Assembly (NCBI RefSeq): GCF_002217475.1
Contig: NZ_MUHH01000017.1
Coordinates: forward strand, 172,999 to 236,998
DNA length: 64,000 nucleotides
Direction of reading: 5' to 3'
Source: Flavobacterium tructae
GTDB taxonomy: Bacteria; Bacteroidota; Bacteroidia; Flavobacteriales; Flavobacteriaceae
Part shown: positions 1 through 8,772 of the stretch, one piece after another
Layout: every line of letters begins with the position of its first letter
How positions within the stretch are numbered: the stretch's first letter is position 1
Made by a program: the position numbers and the translations under genes
Notes under the pieces: generated by a model
The model's input: the letters and a program-made list of their open reading frames with translations, nothing else
Told to the model about the DNA's origin: nothing
Database searches by the model: none

Positions 1-1
1 A

Positions 2-1393
2 CAAGTTCCGGTTCAGGTTCGTCGTACTGGACGTAATAATTCTGAAGGAGTAGAATTGTCAATGTCACAATGGTACCCAAAATTAGCCGAATTTGATTTC
101 GAAGGCTGGCATGCAGATCCATACATCGCCAGAGAATTTCATGGCGTGTGGGGGAACTTTGATGTGAAAATTACAATCGATAAAGAGTATACTATCGGAG
201 GTTCAGGATATTTACAAGATAAGAATCAAATAGGTCACGGTTATGAAGATGCAGGTATAACCGTTACTTATCCAAAGAAAACAAAAACGTTGACCTGGCA
301 TTTTATTGCACCAAACGTTCATGATTTTACCTGGGCAGCAGATAAAGAATACACGCATGATATTGTAAAAGGACCAAATGATGTTGATTTGCACTTCTTC
401 TACAAAAACAATCCAAAAACAACTGCAAATTGGAAACAATTAGAACCTTTAATGGTGAAAGTAATGGATTATTACAACCACAGAGTGGGAGCATATCCGT
501 ACAAACAATACTCTTTTATTCAGGGTGGAGATGGCGGAATGGAGTATGCAATGTGTACCCTAATGCTTGGAAACGGAACTCTTGAAGGGATTTTAGGAAC
601 AGCAACTCATGAATTAGGACATTCCTGGTTTCAGCATATTTTGGCTTCAAACGAATCAAAACACCCTTGGATGGATGAAGGTTTTACTACTTACATCGAA
701 GACAGTGCTTTGAATGAATTGAAAGGCGATAAAAAAGAAGTGAATCCGTTTAAAGGAAATTATGCTGCTTATTACAGCCTGGTTAATTCGGGAAAAGAGC
801 AGCCACAAACCACTCATGGAGACCGTTATGATGAAAACAGACCTTACAGTATTTCTTCTTATGTAAAAGGAAGCCTTTTCTTGTCGCAATTAGAGTATGT
901 AATTGGAAAAGACAATGTAGATGCTACTTTGAAAAGATATTACAATGATTTCAAATTCAAACACCCTACTCCAAATGATATTAAAAGATCAGCAGAGAGA
1001 GTTTCAGGAGCAGAATTAGATTGGTATTTAATCGATTGGACAGGAACTACCAATACAATTGATTATGGTATCAAAGAAGTAGCGGATAACGCAGGAAAAA
1101 CCAATATCACTTTAGAAAGAATCGGAAGAATGCCAATGCCGATTGATTTAACAGTGGAATACACAGATGGTACTTCTGAAAGTTTCTATATTCCGTTACG
1201 AATGATGAACTTCATCAAGCCAAATCCAAACCCGAATGTAAAAAGAACCGTTTTAGACGACTGGGCCTGGGCACAATCGAATTATAGTTTTACAATAGAC
1301 AAAAACAAAACTGCCATTAAGAAAATCACGATTGATCCAAGTGGATTAATGGCCGATGTAAAAGCAGCAAATAATGTTTATGAGGTGAAGTAA
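2..1393 (+). CDS. M1 family metallopeptidase, C-terminal part (5' end outside window)
   Basis: The reading frame is open from base 2, so the true start lies before the window and the internal TTG/ATG codons near 56-64 are not starts. The zinc site is complete: HELGH at 608-622, followed after 18 residues by the third ligand Glu in MDEGF, the HExxH-x18-E pattern of M1 (gluzincin) aminopeptidases. Upstream lies GGMEYAMC, the counterpart of the GxMEN exopeptidase motif. The C-terminal 200 residues resemble the helical and beta regions of secreted flavobacterial M1 peptidases. The role would be removal of N-terminal residues from peptides, probably in the periplasm or outside the cell, but any signal peptide is off-window. 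A terminator follows directly. Confidence 0.9.
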   Translation, partial: QVPVQVRRTGRNNSEGVELSMSQWYPKLAEFDFEGWHADPYIAREFHGVWGNFDVKITIDKEYTIGGSGYLQDKNQIGHGYEDAGITVTYPKKTKTLTWHFIAPNVHDFTWAADKEYTHDIVKGPNDVDLHFFYKNNPKTTANWKQLEPLMVKVMDYYNHRVGAYPYKQYSFIQGGDGGMEYAMCTLMLGNGTLEGILGTATHELGHSWFQHILASNESKHPWMDEGFTTYIEDSALNELKGDKKEVNPFKGNYAAYYSLVNSGKEQPQTTHGDRYDENRPYSISSYVKGSLFLSQLEYVIGKDNVDATLKRYYNDFKFKHPTPNDIKRSAERVSGAELDWYLIDWTGTTNTIDYGIKEVADNAGKTNITLERIGRMPMPIDLTVEYTDGTSESFYIPLRMMNFIKPNPNPNVKRTVLDDWAWAQSNYSFTIDKNKTAIKKITIDPSGLMADVKAANNVYEVK

Positions 1394-1412
1394 TAGTCAC
1401 TTAAAATATAAA

Positions 1413-1451
1413 AAAAGCCAAAGTTAGTTTTCTGCTAGCTTTGGCTTTTTT
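1413..1451 (+). terminator. Rho-independent terminator after the M1 peptidase
   Basis: A stem of AGCCAAAG-TTAG pairs with CTAGCTTTGGCT around a short loop and is followed by a T-run. It lies 20 bases after the peptidase stop. Confidence 0.8.
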
Positions 1452-1592
1452 GCTTTTTTACAGTTAGAGTTTTTATTATGGTTTGACGCGTGATGAAGAG
1501 GAGGGATCAATAGTTTTTAAGCCATAAAATCCATAAAAGATGAAACTAAGAATTTTCTTCTAATTTTAAACGATTAAATCAGCAACAAAAGA

Positions 1593-1600
1593 TATATTTG
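1593..1600 (+). promoter_or_regulatory. -7 box (TATATTTG) of the XRE regulator gene
   Basis: TATATTTG matches the Bacteroidota TAnnTTTG element and lies 27 bases before the start codon at 1628. I see no convincing -33 TTTG at the usual distance. Confidence 0.55.
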
Positions 1601-1627
1601 TAGTATATTCGCTTCAAAAATAATAAA

Positions 1628-1975
1628 ATGACTTTTGGTACAAAGCTGCAAAAATTAAGAGGAGAAAAAAGAATGTCGCAAAAGGAGATTTCGACTATTT
1701 TGAAAGTTTCACAAACGATTTATGGAAAATGGGAAAGCGATATCTTTTATCCAACGTATAAAAACTTAAAGAAAATAGCCGCTTTATATAAGATTAGTGT
1801 AGATAGGCTGGTAGACGTTAAAGACAAAAGAAAAGCGGGGAAGATTCTAATTTCAGATAATCTGACCGCAGATCCGGTATCTTTCATTACCATATTTAAA
1901 CTTCTGAAAAGAATAGAAAAGACCGTTTTATTGATCGAAAGGCAAACAGAGATCCCGGAGAAAGAAGGAGAATGA
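1628..1975 (+). CDS. XRE-family helix-turn-helix regulator
   Basis: This 115-residue protein has a Cro/C1-type helix-turn-helix at about residues 6-62 (LRGEKRMSQKEISTIL and VSQTIYGKWESD), followed by a basic stretch and a short C-terminal amphipathic region that may dimerise. It probably binds DNA as a dimer and acts as a transcriptional repressor or regulator. No partner gene (toxin, phage gene or enzyme) is adjacent: the upstream peptidase is separated by a terminator and the downstream gene is convergent. The target is therefore unknown. The start agrees with the -7 box 27 bases upstream. Confidence 0.75.
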   Translation: MTFGTKLQKLRGEKRMSQKEISTILKVSQTIYGKWESDIFYPTYKNLKKIAALYKISVDRLVDVKDKRKAGKILISDNLTADPVSFITIFKLLKRIEKTVLLIERQTEIPEKEGE

Positions 1976-2124
1976 AAAAGTATTGTTTAATTTTAGAAAT
2001 AAATTTTAAAAAGATACTTTTTATTAATAGATTATTTTCTCAAAAAGTAACCAGATGGAGAAGAATAGAAAAATCTTTATTCATCTGTTTAATGAGTAAT
2101 ATCGGTGAGCAAATGAGAAGCATA

Positions 2125-2150
2125 AAAAAAACGCACAATTTGTGCGTTTT
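2125..2150. terminator. Bidirectional terminator between convergent genes
   Basis: AAAACGCACAA and its complement TTGTGCGTTTT form a near-perfect hairpin with A-run and T-run on either side, so it can stop transcription from both sides. It ends 20 bases before the stop codon of the minus-strand dehydrogenase. Confidence 0.75.
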
Positions 2151-2169
2151 TATATTTTGTAAGCAGATC

Positions 2170-3108
2170 TTATCCTAAATGCTCTAACATGTCTTTTGTC
2201 ATGGTTTCAAGATCAAAAGTATGTTTCCAGTCCCAGTCTTCTCTTGCCTGAGAATCGTCGATACTAGCCGGCCAGCTGTCCGCAATTTTTTGGCGGAAAT
2301 CAGGGTTGTAAGTTATTTCGAATTCAGGAATATGTTTCTTAATTTCTGCAGCAATTTCAGTAGGAGTAAAACTCATTGCAGCTAAATTGTAAGAAGAATG
2401 TATTTTAATTTTCTCCGCAGGTGCTTTCATGATATTAATAGTTGCATCAATTGCATCATCCATATACATCATTGGCATTTTTGTTTCCGAAGATAAAAAG
2501 CACTCGTATTTTTTATCGGCAATAGCCTTGTAAAAAATATCAACAGCGTAATCTGTAGTTCCGCCACCAGGAGGCGTCGACCAGCTGATTAAGCCCGGAT
2601 AACGGATGCTTCGAACATCAACTCCGTAAATATTATGGTAGTATTCGCACCATCTTTCTCCCGCTTGTTTACTAATTCCGTAAACCGTAGAAGGCTCCAT
2701 TACGGTATATTGAGGAGTGTTTTCCTTAGGTGTAGTAGGCCCGAAAACCGCAATACTGGAAGGCCAGAATATCTTTTTTATCTTTTTGGCTTTTGCTAAA
2801 TTTAAAACATGAAATAATGAATTCATATTCAGATCCCAAGCAAATGCAGGGTTTTTCTCGGCTGTAGCCGATAAAAGTGCTGCCATCAGATATATATCAG
2901 TGATTTGATGCACTTCAACAAGATGCTCAATTTGGTTGAAATCTAAAGCATTGACTACTTCAAACGGACCGGAATTTACAACGTCAGTATTTAATTTTCT
3001 AATATCAGAAGCAATTACATTGTCTGTTCCGTATAGTTTGCGCAGTTTTTGAGTCAGTTCCGTCCCAATTTGACCGCAGGCACCAATGATTAATATTTTT
3101 GGATTCAT
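2170..3108 (-). CDS. tdh: L-threonine 3-dehydrogenase, short-chain (SDR/epimerase-like) type
   Basis: The 312-residue protein has an N-terminal Rossmann fold with GACGQIG at residues 9-15 for NAD binding and the SDR catalytic pair Tyr143-x3-Lys147 (YGISK). Its length and sequence agree with the epimerase-like threonine dehydrogenases known from Flavobacterium frigidimaris and related bacteria, which oxidise L-threonine to 2-amino-3-ketobutyrate. The usual partner, 2-amino-3-ketobutyrate CoA ligase (kbl), is not adjacent. I chose the ATG at 3106-3108: the longer frame adds 23 basic residues before the Rossmann strand, and a -7 box at 3133-3140 lies inside that extension. UDP-glucose epimerase activity is less likely because sugar-nucleotide epimerases of this fold are usually longer. 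Confidence 0.85.
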   Translation of the reverse strand: MNPKILIIGACGQIGTELTQKLRKLYGTDNVIASDIRKLNTDVVNSGPFEVVNALDFNQIEHLVEVHQITDIYLMAALLSATAEKNPAFAWDLNMNSLFHVLNLAKAKKIKKIFWPSSIAVFGPTTPKENTPQYTVMEPSTVYGISKQAGERWCEYYHNIYGVDVRSIRYPGLISWSTPPGGGTTDYAVDIFYKAIADKKYECFLSSETKMPMMYMDDAIDATINIMKAPAEKIKIHSSYNLAAMSFTPTEIAAEIKKHIPEFEITYNPDFRQKIADSWPASIDDSQAREDWDWKHTFDLETMTKDMLEHLG

Positions 3109-3132
3109 TTTTTGAATAGTTTTTTTGAGAGA

Positions 3133-3140
3133 CAAATATA
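3133..3140 (-). promoter_or_regulatory. -7 box (TATATTTG) of threonine dehydrogenase
   Basis: Read on the minus strand this is TATATTTG, 24 bases before the ATG at 3108. It supports the shorter start, because the longer frame would begin upstream of the promoter. Confidence 0.6.
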
Positions 3141-3390
3141 ACGTTTTCGCAAATGTTTTCGCTTTTAAGGAGAACAAATTATAAATTTAACAATGATAAA
3201 GATTCTTTTTTAGATTATTCGCTGTTGAATACAGAATGTAAATTATAAATTATAAGTATTTTCGATCAGAAATTCAGGATTTTTCCATAAGTCTTACAAA
3301 GTAGAATTCCTAAATTTGTTTCGGTCTAATGGCAGCTAAATAATGTAATTTGTACCGAAAATCAGAATTCGTAATTGTAAAATTACTTTG

Positions 3391-3398
3391 TAACTTTG
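3391..3398 (+). promoter_or_regulatory. -7 box (TAACTTTG) of the lipoprotein-mfd pair
   Basis: TAACTTTG fits TAnnTTTG; an overlapping TTACTTTG lies 8 bases upstream. Transcription would start near 3405, which makes the ATG at 3418 a better start than the ATG at 3406. Confidence 0.5.
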
Positions 3399-3417
3399 TA
3401 GCTTAATGTTTTACCAA

Positions 3418-4044
3418 ATGAAATATAAGATATCTCTTTTTTTGCTTTTTGTTTTTGTATTGAATTCATGTCAGAATGAAGATGAAAAACGTCGCGCTGA
3501 AAACGAAAAGGAAGCCAAAAAAAACGAAGTCATTTTTAATAAAATCAATAAAAGCTGGTCTTTTATCGATGAGCCAATCAACGAAATCTCGGAGCAAAAA
3601 GTGAATTCGTGGAGTGAGTGGCGTGACTTTTTGAATGAACTCAGAGATAAACCCAGAAAAACAATTGGAGCCTTTCAAAAGAAATCAACTGCGATTTCAA
3701 AAAAAGTAATGGCTTTAAACAATAATATTCCTGCAGAATTCAATATTCCACAGATCAGAAGCCGAATTTCTATTTTGATTACAAAAGTCAGAATGATGGA
3801 TTTATTCATTCATCTGAATCAAATTCCTTCAGAGAAAGTGACATTTTTAATTGGTGAAATCAACAAAGAATTGGTTTCATTAGAAAGACAGATGGATGTT
3901 GTTATTGTAAAAAGTAAAATTCCGAAAGAAGAAGGTGAGGAAGATTTCTTAAGAATGTTAGATACCGCTCGTGCCATTCCAAACGAGACCACAGCTCCGA
4001 TTCCGGGGAAAAATATAGATCCAAACACACCAAAAGTTGAGTAA
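3418..4044 (+). CDS. Lipoprotein of unknown function, upstream of mfd
   Basis: This is a 208-residue protein with a type II signal peptide (MKYKISLFLLF...) ending in the lipobox LNSC at about residues 15-18, so it is probably a lipid-anchored envelope protein. The mature part is rich in Lys, Glu and Asn, predicted mostly helical, with a Pro-rich end. I recognise no catalytic motif or named family. Its last 8 bases overlap the start of mfd, so the two are probably cotranscribed, yet a lipoprotein and a DNA-repair translocase have no obvious shared role. A start at 3406 adds four residues and cannot be excluded. Confidence 0.7.
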   Translation: MKYKISLFLLFVFVLNSCQNEDEKRRAENEKEAKKNEVIFNKINKSWSFIDEPINEISEQKVNSWSEWRDFLNELRDKPRKTIGAFQKKSTAISKKVMALNNNIPAEFNIPQIRSRISILITKVRMMDLFIHLNQIPSEKVTFLIGEINKELVSLERQMDVVIVKSKIPKEEGEEDFLRMLDTARAIPNETTAPIPGKNIDPNTPKVE

Positions 4045-7000
4045 AAACGCCTTATATACCCTGTATGATAATCTGCCAAAAAATCAGCAGATTGCCACAC
4101 AATTACTGGAACAGAAACAAATAAAAATGCATCTTAACGGATTGTTAGGATCGGCAGTTTCATTTGTTTTGCGTGCTGTTTTCAAAAAATCAGAATTGCC
4201 TTTTTTAGTTGTTTTAGACAACAAAGAAGAAGCTGCTTATTATTTGAACGATCTCGAACAAATGATTGGAGAACAGGATGTGTTGTTTTATCCCGCGTCA
4301 TTTCGCCGTCCGTATCAAATTGATGAAACAGACAATGCTAATGTTTTGCTTCGTGCTGAGGTTTTAAACCGAATCAATTCCCGTAAAAAACCTGCCGTAA
4401 TTGTTACTTATCCCGAAGCACTTTTCGAAAAAGTAGTGACACGCAGGGAACTTGATAAAAACACTTTGAAAGTCGCTTTGAACGATAAAATTTCGATAGA
4501 TTTTATCAACGAAGTCTTGTTTGAATATGAATTTAAAAGAGTCGATTTTATCACAGAACCGGGAGAGTTTTCTGTTCGAGGCGGAATTGTCGATGTATTT
4601 TCGTTTTCCAACGATCATCCGTACCGAATAGAGTTTTTTGGTAACGAAGTAGACAGTATCAGAAGTTTTGATGTAGAAACACAATTATCAGTAGAAACCC
4701 ATAAAAAGATCACGATAATCCCGAATGTCGAGAACAAACTTTTTCAGGAAAACAGAGAGAGTTTCTTAGACTATATTGCCGAGAGAACCGTTTTGTTTAT
4801 TCAAAATACAGAAGGACTTTTCACTCAGTTAGACAAACAATTCGTAAGAGCCGAAGAAGCTTTCGAGAAACTTTCAAAAGAAATAAAAAGGGCTGAACCT
4901 GAGAAACTATTCTTAAATCAGAGCTCATTTATCAAACGGGCGCTAGATTTTTCAATAGTCGAATTGGCTTCAAAACCTGTTTTCAAGACCACCAAAACAT
5001 TCGATTTTCATATTCATCCGCAGCCATCCTTCAATAAACAATTTGATTTGCTGCTGAATAACCTGAGCGACAATCACTTTAACGGATATAAAAATTATCT
5101 GTTCTGTTCGAATGAAACTCAGGCCAAGCGTTTTCATGATATTTTCGAAACTTTAGACGAAGCTAATTCCGAGAACATTCGAAAACAATATCATACGGTT
5201 GTATTGCCTTTGTATCAGGGATTTATTGATGAAGAAAGTCAGATTACAGCCTATACCGATCACCAAATTTTTGAGCGTTATCATAAATTTAATATCAAAA
5301 ACGGTTATTCGAAAAAGCAGAATATTACGCTTAAGGAATTAACCGCGCTTTCGGTTGGTGATTATGTAACGCATATCGATCACGGAATTGGAAAATTTGG
5401 CGGCCTGCAGAAAATTCAGGTTGAAGGTAAAACGCAGGAAGCTATAAAATTGGTTTATGCCGATAATGATATTGTGTATGTGAGTATTCACTCGCTTCAT
5501 AAAATCTCCAAATACAACGGAAAGGACGGAACTCCTCCAAAAATCTATAAACTGGGATCAAACGCCTGGAAAGTTTTAAAACAAAAAACCAAAGCGCGGG
5601 TTAAACATATTGCCTTCAATTTAATTCAGTTGTATGCGAAACGACGTCTGGAAAAAGGTTTTCAGTTTGCACCGGACAGTTATTTGCAGAATGAATTAGA
5701 AAGTTCATTTATATACGAAGACACGCCCGACCAAACTAAATCGACTCAGGAAGTCAAAGCGGATATGGAAAGCGATCGTCCGATGGATCGTTTAGTTTGT
5801 GGTGATGTAGGTTTTGGAAAAACAGAGGTAGCGATACGTGCGGCGTTTAAGGCAGTAGACAATAGTAAACAGGTAGCCGTTTTGGTTCCGACCACCATTT
5901 TGGCTTACCAGCATTACCGTACGTTTTCAGAACGTTTGAAAGACATGCCGGTTACCATTGGTTATATGAACCGCTTTAGAACCGCCAAACAGAAAGCGCA
6001 AACTTTAAAAGATTTAGCAGAAGGGAAACTGGATATTGTGATTGGAACACACCAATTAGTCAATAAAAATGTAGTTTTTAAAGACCTTGGTTTATTGATT
6101 GTCGACGAGGAACAAAAGTTTGGAGTAAACGTAAAAGATAAACTTAAGACCATTGCTGCGAATGTCGATACCCTAACATTAACGGCAACGCCAATCCCGA
6201 GAACGCTTCAGTTTTCATTAATGGCAGCGAGGGATTTGTCTGTTATTACGACCCCTCCGCCAAACCGATATCCTATAGAAACCAATGTTGTTGGGTTTAA
6301 TGAAGAAATAATCCGTGATGCCATTTCGTATGAAATTCAGCGTAACGGACAGGTTTTCTTCATCAATAACCGAATCGAAAATATAAAAGAAGTTGCCGGT
6401 ATGATTCAGCGTTTGGTCCCAAATGCCAGAGTTGGAATCGGTCACGGACAAATGGAAGGAGCCAAACTCGAAGAATTAATGCTGGGTTTCATGAACGGCG
6501 ATTTTGATGTTCTGGTAGCCACAACCATCATCGAAAGTGGTTTGGACGTACCAAATGCCAATACCATTTTCATCAACAATGCCAATAATTTTGGATTGTC
6601 TGATTTGCATCAAATGCGAGGAAGAGTAGGTCGAAGCAATAAAAAAGCATTTTGTTATTTCATCTGTCCGCCTTATTCCTCTATGACCGAAGATGCCAGA
6701 AAACGTATTCAGGCTTTAGAGCAGTTTAGCGAATTAGGTAGCGGTTTTAACATTGCGATGAAAGATCTTGAAATTCGTGGTGCAGGAGATTTACTGGGTG
6801 GAGAACAAAGTGGTTTCATTAATGAAATTGGATTTGATACCTACCAAAAAATCATGAATGAGGCCATCGAAGAATTGAAGGAGAATGAATTCAAGGACTT
6901 ATATCCGGAAGAGAACGATATCGAAACCAAGGAATATGTAAAAGATCTGCAAATTGATACTGATTTTGAGCTATTGTTTTCTGATGAATACATCAACAAT

Positions 7001-7402
7001 GTCACCGAACGTTTGAGTTTATACAACGAGTTGGGCGGTGTGAAAAATGAGGAAGAACTGGTAATTTTTCAAAATAAACTAATTGACCGTTTCGGACCAA
7101 TGCCGCCACGTGCCAATGCTTTGATGAATAGTATTCGCATCAAATGGATTGCAACAAGTGTAGGTATTGAGAAGTTAGTGATGAAAAAAGGTAAAATGAT
7201 TGGTTATTTCGTCTCAGACCAGCAATCAGATTATTACCAGTCCAAACGTTTTCATAAAGTGATCAAATTTGTACAAACCCATAGTAATCTTTGTCAGATG
7301 AAAGAAAAACAAACGCCTAACGGTTTACGTCTTTTATTGACTTTTGACAATGTAAAATCGACCAAACGAGCATTGGAGTTGATGGAGTTACTGGGAGAAT
7401 AA
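4037..7402 (+). CDS. mfd: Transcription-repair coupling factor Mfd
   Basis: The 1121-residue protein removes RNA polymerase stalled at DNA lesions and recruits UvrA. The order is an N-terminal UvrB-like region (about 1-400), the CarD/RID RNA polymerase-interacting domain (about 438-495, LSVGDYVTHIDHGIGKF), then a RecG-like ATPase motor with Walker A GDVGFGKTE near residue 588 and the DEAD-like box DEEQ, and a C-terminal TRCF domain. Length is close to E. coli Mfd. The start is a TTG at 4037 overlapping the preceding stop; the protein sequence (MSKNALYTLYDNLPK) matches the conserved flavobacterial N-terminus as I recall it, and no nearby ATG is in frame. A strong terminator follows. Confidence 0.97.
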   Translation: MSKNALYTLYDNLPKNQQIATQLLEQKQIKMHLNGLLGSAVSFVLRAVFKKSELPFLVVLDNKEEAAYYLNDLEQMIGEQDVLFYPASFRRPYQIDETDNANVLLRAEVLNRINSRKKPAVIVTYPEALFEKVVTRRELDKNTLKVALNDKISIDFINEVLFEYEFKRVDFITEPGEFSVRGGIVDVFSFSNDHPYRIEFFGNEVDSIRSFDVETQLSVETHKKITIIPNVENKLFQENRESFLDYIAERTVLFIQNTEGLFTQLDKQFVRAEEAFEKLSKEIKRAEPEKLFLNQSSFIKRALDFSIVELASKPVFKTTKTFDFHIHPQPSFNKQFDLLLNNLSDNHFNGYKNYLFCSNETQAKRFHDIFETLDEANSENIRKQYHTVVLPLYQGFIDEESQITAYTDHQIFERYHKFNIKNGYSKKQNITLKELTALSVGDYVTHIDHGIGKFGGLQKIQVEGKTQEAIKLVYADNDIVYVSIHSLHKISKYNGKDGTPPKIYKLGSNAWKVLKQKTKARVKHIAFNLIQLYAKRRLEKGFQFAPDSYLQNELESSFIYEDTPDQTKSTQEVKADMESDRPMDRLVCGDVGFGKTEVAIRAAFKAVDNSKQVAVLVPTTILAYQHYRTFSERLKDMPVTIGYMNRFRTAKQKAQTLKDLAEGKLDIVIGTHQLVNKNVVFKDLGLLIVDEEQKFGVNVKDKLKTIAANVDTLTLTATPIPRTLQFSLMAARDLSVITTPPPNRYPIETNVVGFNEEIIRDAISYEIQRNGQVFFINNRIENIKEVAGMIQRLVPNARVGIGHGQMEGAKLEELMLGFMNGDFDVLVATTIIESGLDVPNANTIFINNANNFGLSDLHQMRGRVGRSNKKAFCYFICPPYSSMTEDARKRIQALEQFSELGSGFNIAMKDLEIRGAGDLLGGEQSGFINEIGFDTYQKIMNEAIEELKENEFKDLYPEENDIETKEYVKDLQIDTDFELLFSDEYINNVTERLSLYNELGGVKNEEELVIFQNKLIDRFGPMPPRANALMNSIRIKWIATSVGIEKLVMKKGKMIGYFVSDQQSDYYQSKRFHKVIKFVQTHSNLCQMKEKQTPNGLRLLLTFDNVKSTKRALELMELLGE

Positions 7403-7426
7403 CAATTTTAAAAGGTATAATATTCT

Positions 7427-7460
7427 AAACCCGACAGATTTTTGAAATCTGTCGGGTTTT
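7427..7460. terminator. Terminator hairpin with CCCGACAG core, between convergent genes
   Basis: AAACCCGACAGATTT pairs with AAATCTGTCGGGTTTT around a very short loop and is followed by T-rich sequence. It serves mfd and possibly the convergent gene at 7471. The same core recurs at 11696-11727. Confidence 0.8.
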
Positions 7461-7470
7461 ATTTTTAGAT

Positions 7471-8127
7471 TTAATTTTTCAGGTCCTTAATTACTTTAAA
7501 AGCAACATCAACCTGATCTTCTCCAACTAAGATGGTAAATTCGTTTGAAGTCGAAATTACCTCATTGATGATAATTCCTTCCCAGGCCAAACGCTGGAAA
7601 ATGAAATAGTAAATTCCGGGAACCACGATGTTTTCTTTTGGCAATTTTACAGTTATAGAGGCCAGGTTGTCTAATTTCTGAATAAGTTTCTCGCGCATAA
7701 AATGTTTTTCAACCAAGTGATTTACGCTACTGCTTACTACAATATTAGTTTCGTTTACCCCACGTGATGAGGTGTAAAAGATATCAGATAAAGCATTAAT
7801 GTCAGAAATTAAATCAGCCTGTTTGTTCAGAACAGTTTCGGAAGCGGCAAAAGTATAGTCCGTCAATTCAGATCGAACCGTGATTTCGCCAATATTCTTG
7901 ATTACTTTATTGATTTTATGATTCAGTTTAAAATCCAGTTCTTCTGTGAGTCGTTTCAATGACATTACAACAGCGCCTTGTTTTACTTCCTTACCAAACT
8001 CACTTTCTAATTCGGTCATAATGTTCCGCGAAAGAGAAGTAAGGTTAATAATTCCAAGTGATAACGCATTTAATAAAAAGGGTTTTGTTTTAATGTAATT
8101 TTCGACGATTGAAGAAACGGTTTTCAT
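7471..8127 (-). CDS. ACT-domain-like protein related to the aspartate kinase regulatory region
   Basis: This 218-residue protein has no signal peptide and no kinase catalytic domain. The last 60 residues, with LASITVKLP, WEGIIINEVISTSNEFTILV and VDVAFKVIKDL, have the alternating strand-helix pattern of the ACT amino-acid-binding domains found at the C-terminus of aspartate kinases. A similar but weaker segment lies at about 80-110. The N-terminus (residues 1-60) looks like a small helical, winged-helix-like domain. An amino-acid sensor role is possible, but I cannot name a ligand or partner. The gene converges on mfd and stands alone. Confidence 0.6.
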   Translation of the reverse strand: MKTVSSIVENYIKTKPFLLNALSLGIINLTSLSRNIMTELESEFGKEVKQGAVVMSLKRLTEELDFKLNHKINKVIKNIGEITVRSELTDYTFAASETVLNKQADLISDINALSDIFYTSSRGVNETNIVVSSSVNHLVEKHFMREKLIQKLDNLASITVKLPKENIVVPGIYYFIFQRLAWEGIIINEVISTSNEFTILVGEDQVDVAFKVIKDLKN

Positions 8128-8245
8128 AGTTTTTTTCTTTTTTTTTGTAACTTAATTGGTTTGTTGTAGTTAATTTTGTGTTATAAAACTTCGCGAATAT
8201 AAATAAAAGAACAATTTGTTACAAATATAACAAGGTAAAATTATG

Positions 8246-8605
8246 TTAAAAATGGAAAAAAGCGTCTGTAATGTGTTCAATTGCAAATGATTCCTTGTTT
8301 TTGTGTATCGCAATGATGTCAAAACGGACTTCAATATCCATTTTCCTATCGTTTATATAGGCATTTACGGCTTTTACCAGCAGTTGAATCTTTTTAGGTT
8401 TCACAAAATCCTGTGGTAAACCAAAGCTTAAACTTGATCTTGTTTTGACTTCAATAACGGCCAAAATAGATTCTTTTTCGGCGATAATATCAATTTCGGC
8501 CTTTTGAAAAGTCCAGTTTCGATCGAGAATTTTATAGCCATTTTGCTCGAGGTATTCTACAGCGAGATCTTCACCTTTTTTTCCAAGTTCGTTGTGTTCT
8601 GCCAT
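8246..8605 (-). CDS. YraN / UPF0102 family nuclease-like protein
   Basis: This 119-residue protein has the full YraN pattern: GKKGEDLAVEYL near the N-terminus, then the restriction-endonuclease-like core E37-x-D39 ... E52-V-K54 (AEIDII, IEVKTR), the PD-(D/E)xK arrangement typical of Holliday-junction-resolvase-like folds. The family is widespread, but its cellular substrate is not established. It is usually found near housekeeping genes; here it lies between the ACT-like gene and LD-carboxypeptidase, each with its own spacing, so no operon is evident. Confidence 0.9.
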   Translation of the reverse strand: MAEHNELGKKGEDLAVEYLEQNGYKILDRNWTFQKAEIDIIAEKESILAVIEVKTRSSLSFGLPQDFVKPKKIQLLVKAVNAYINDRKMDIEVRFDIIAIHKNKESFAIEHITDAFFHF

Positions 8606-8661
8606 CTTTTAATTATGAATTGCGAGTTGTGATTTTTTTATGCAGTAATGAGCAATTTGCA

Positions 8662-8719
8662 CGCAAAGACGCGAAGTTGCAAAGAAAGGAATATAACTTT
8701 GCGACTTCGCGTTTTTGCG
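8662..8719. repeat. Near-perfect inverted repeat, CGCAAAGACGCGAAG type
   Basis: A 23-base left arm (8662-8684) and right arm (8697-8719) are complementary at 21 of 23 positions, with a 12-base loop. It lies in the gap upstream of yraN and downstream of the LD-carboxypeptidase gene, both minus strand. No long T-run follows, so it looks more like a dispersed palindromic element than a classical terminator. Confidence 0.75.
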
Positions 8720-8772
8720 AGATTACGATATGTGGTATTTGAAGTTCTTTAGAGAAAAAATCTCAGATGCTA

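Larger units (their letters stand above)
3109..3417. other. Intergenic region between divergent tdh and lipoprotein genes
   Basis: This is an AT-rich spacer holding the two divergent promoters (minus-strand box at 3133-3140, plus-strand box at 3391-3398). Between them I see no open frame, strong hairpin or repeat. Confidence 0.6.

Noticed and set aside
1972..2178. 68-codon plus-strand frame overlapping the XRE stop by ATGA
   Set aside because: It reads through the terminator hairpin at 2125-2150 and into the end of tdh, and has no protein-like composition.
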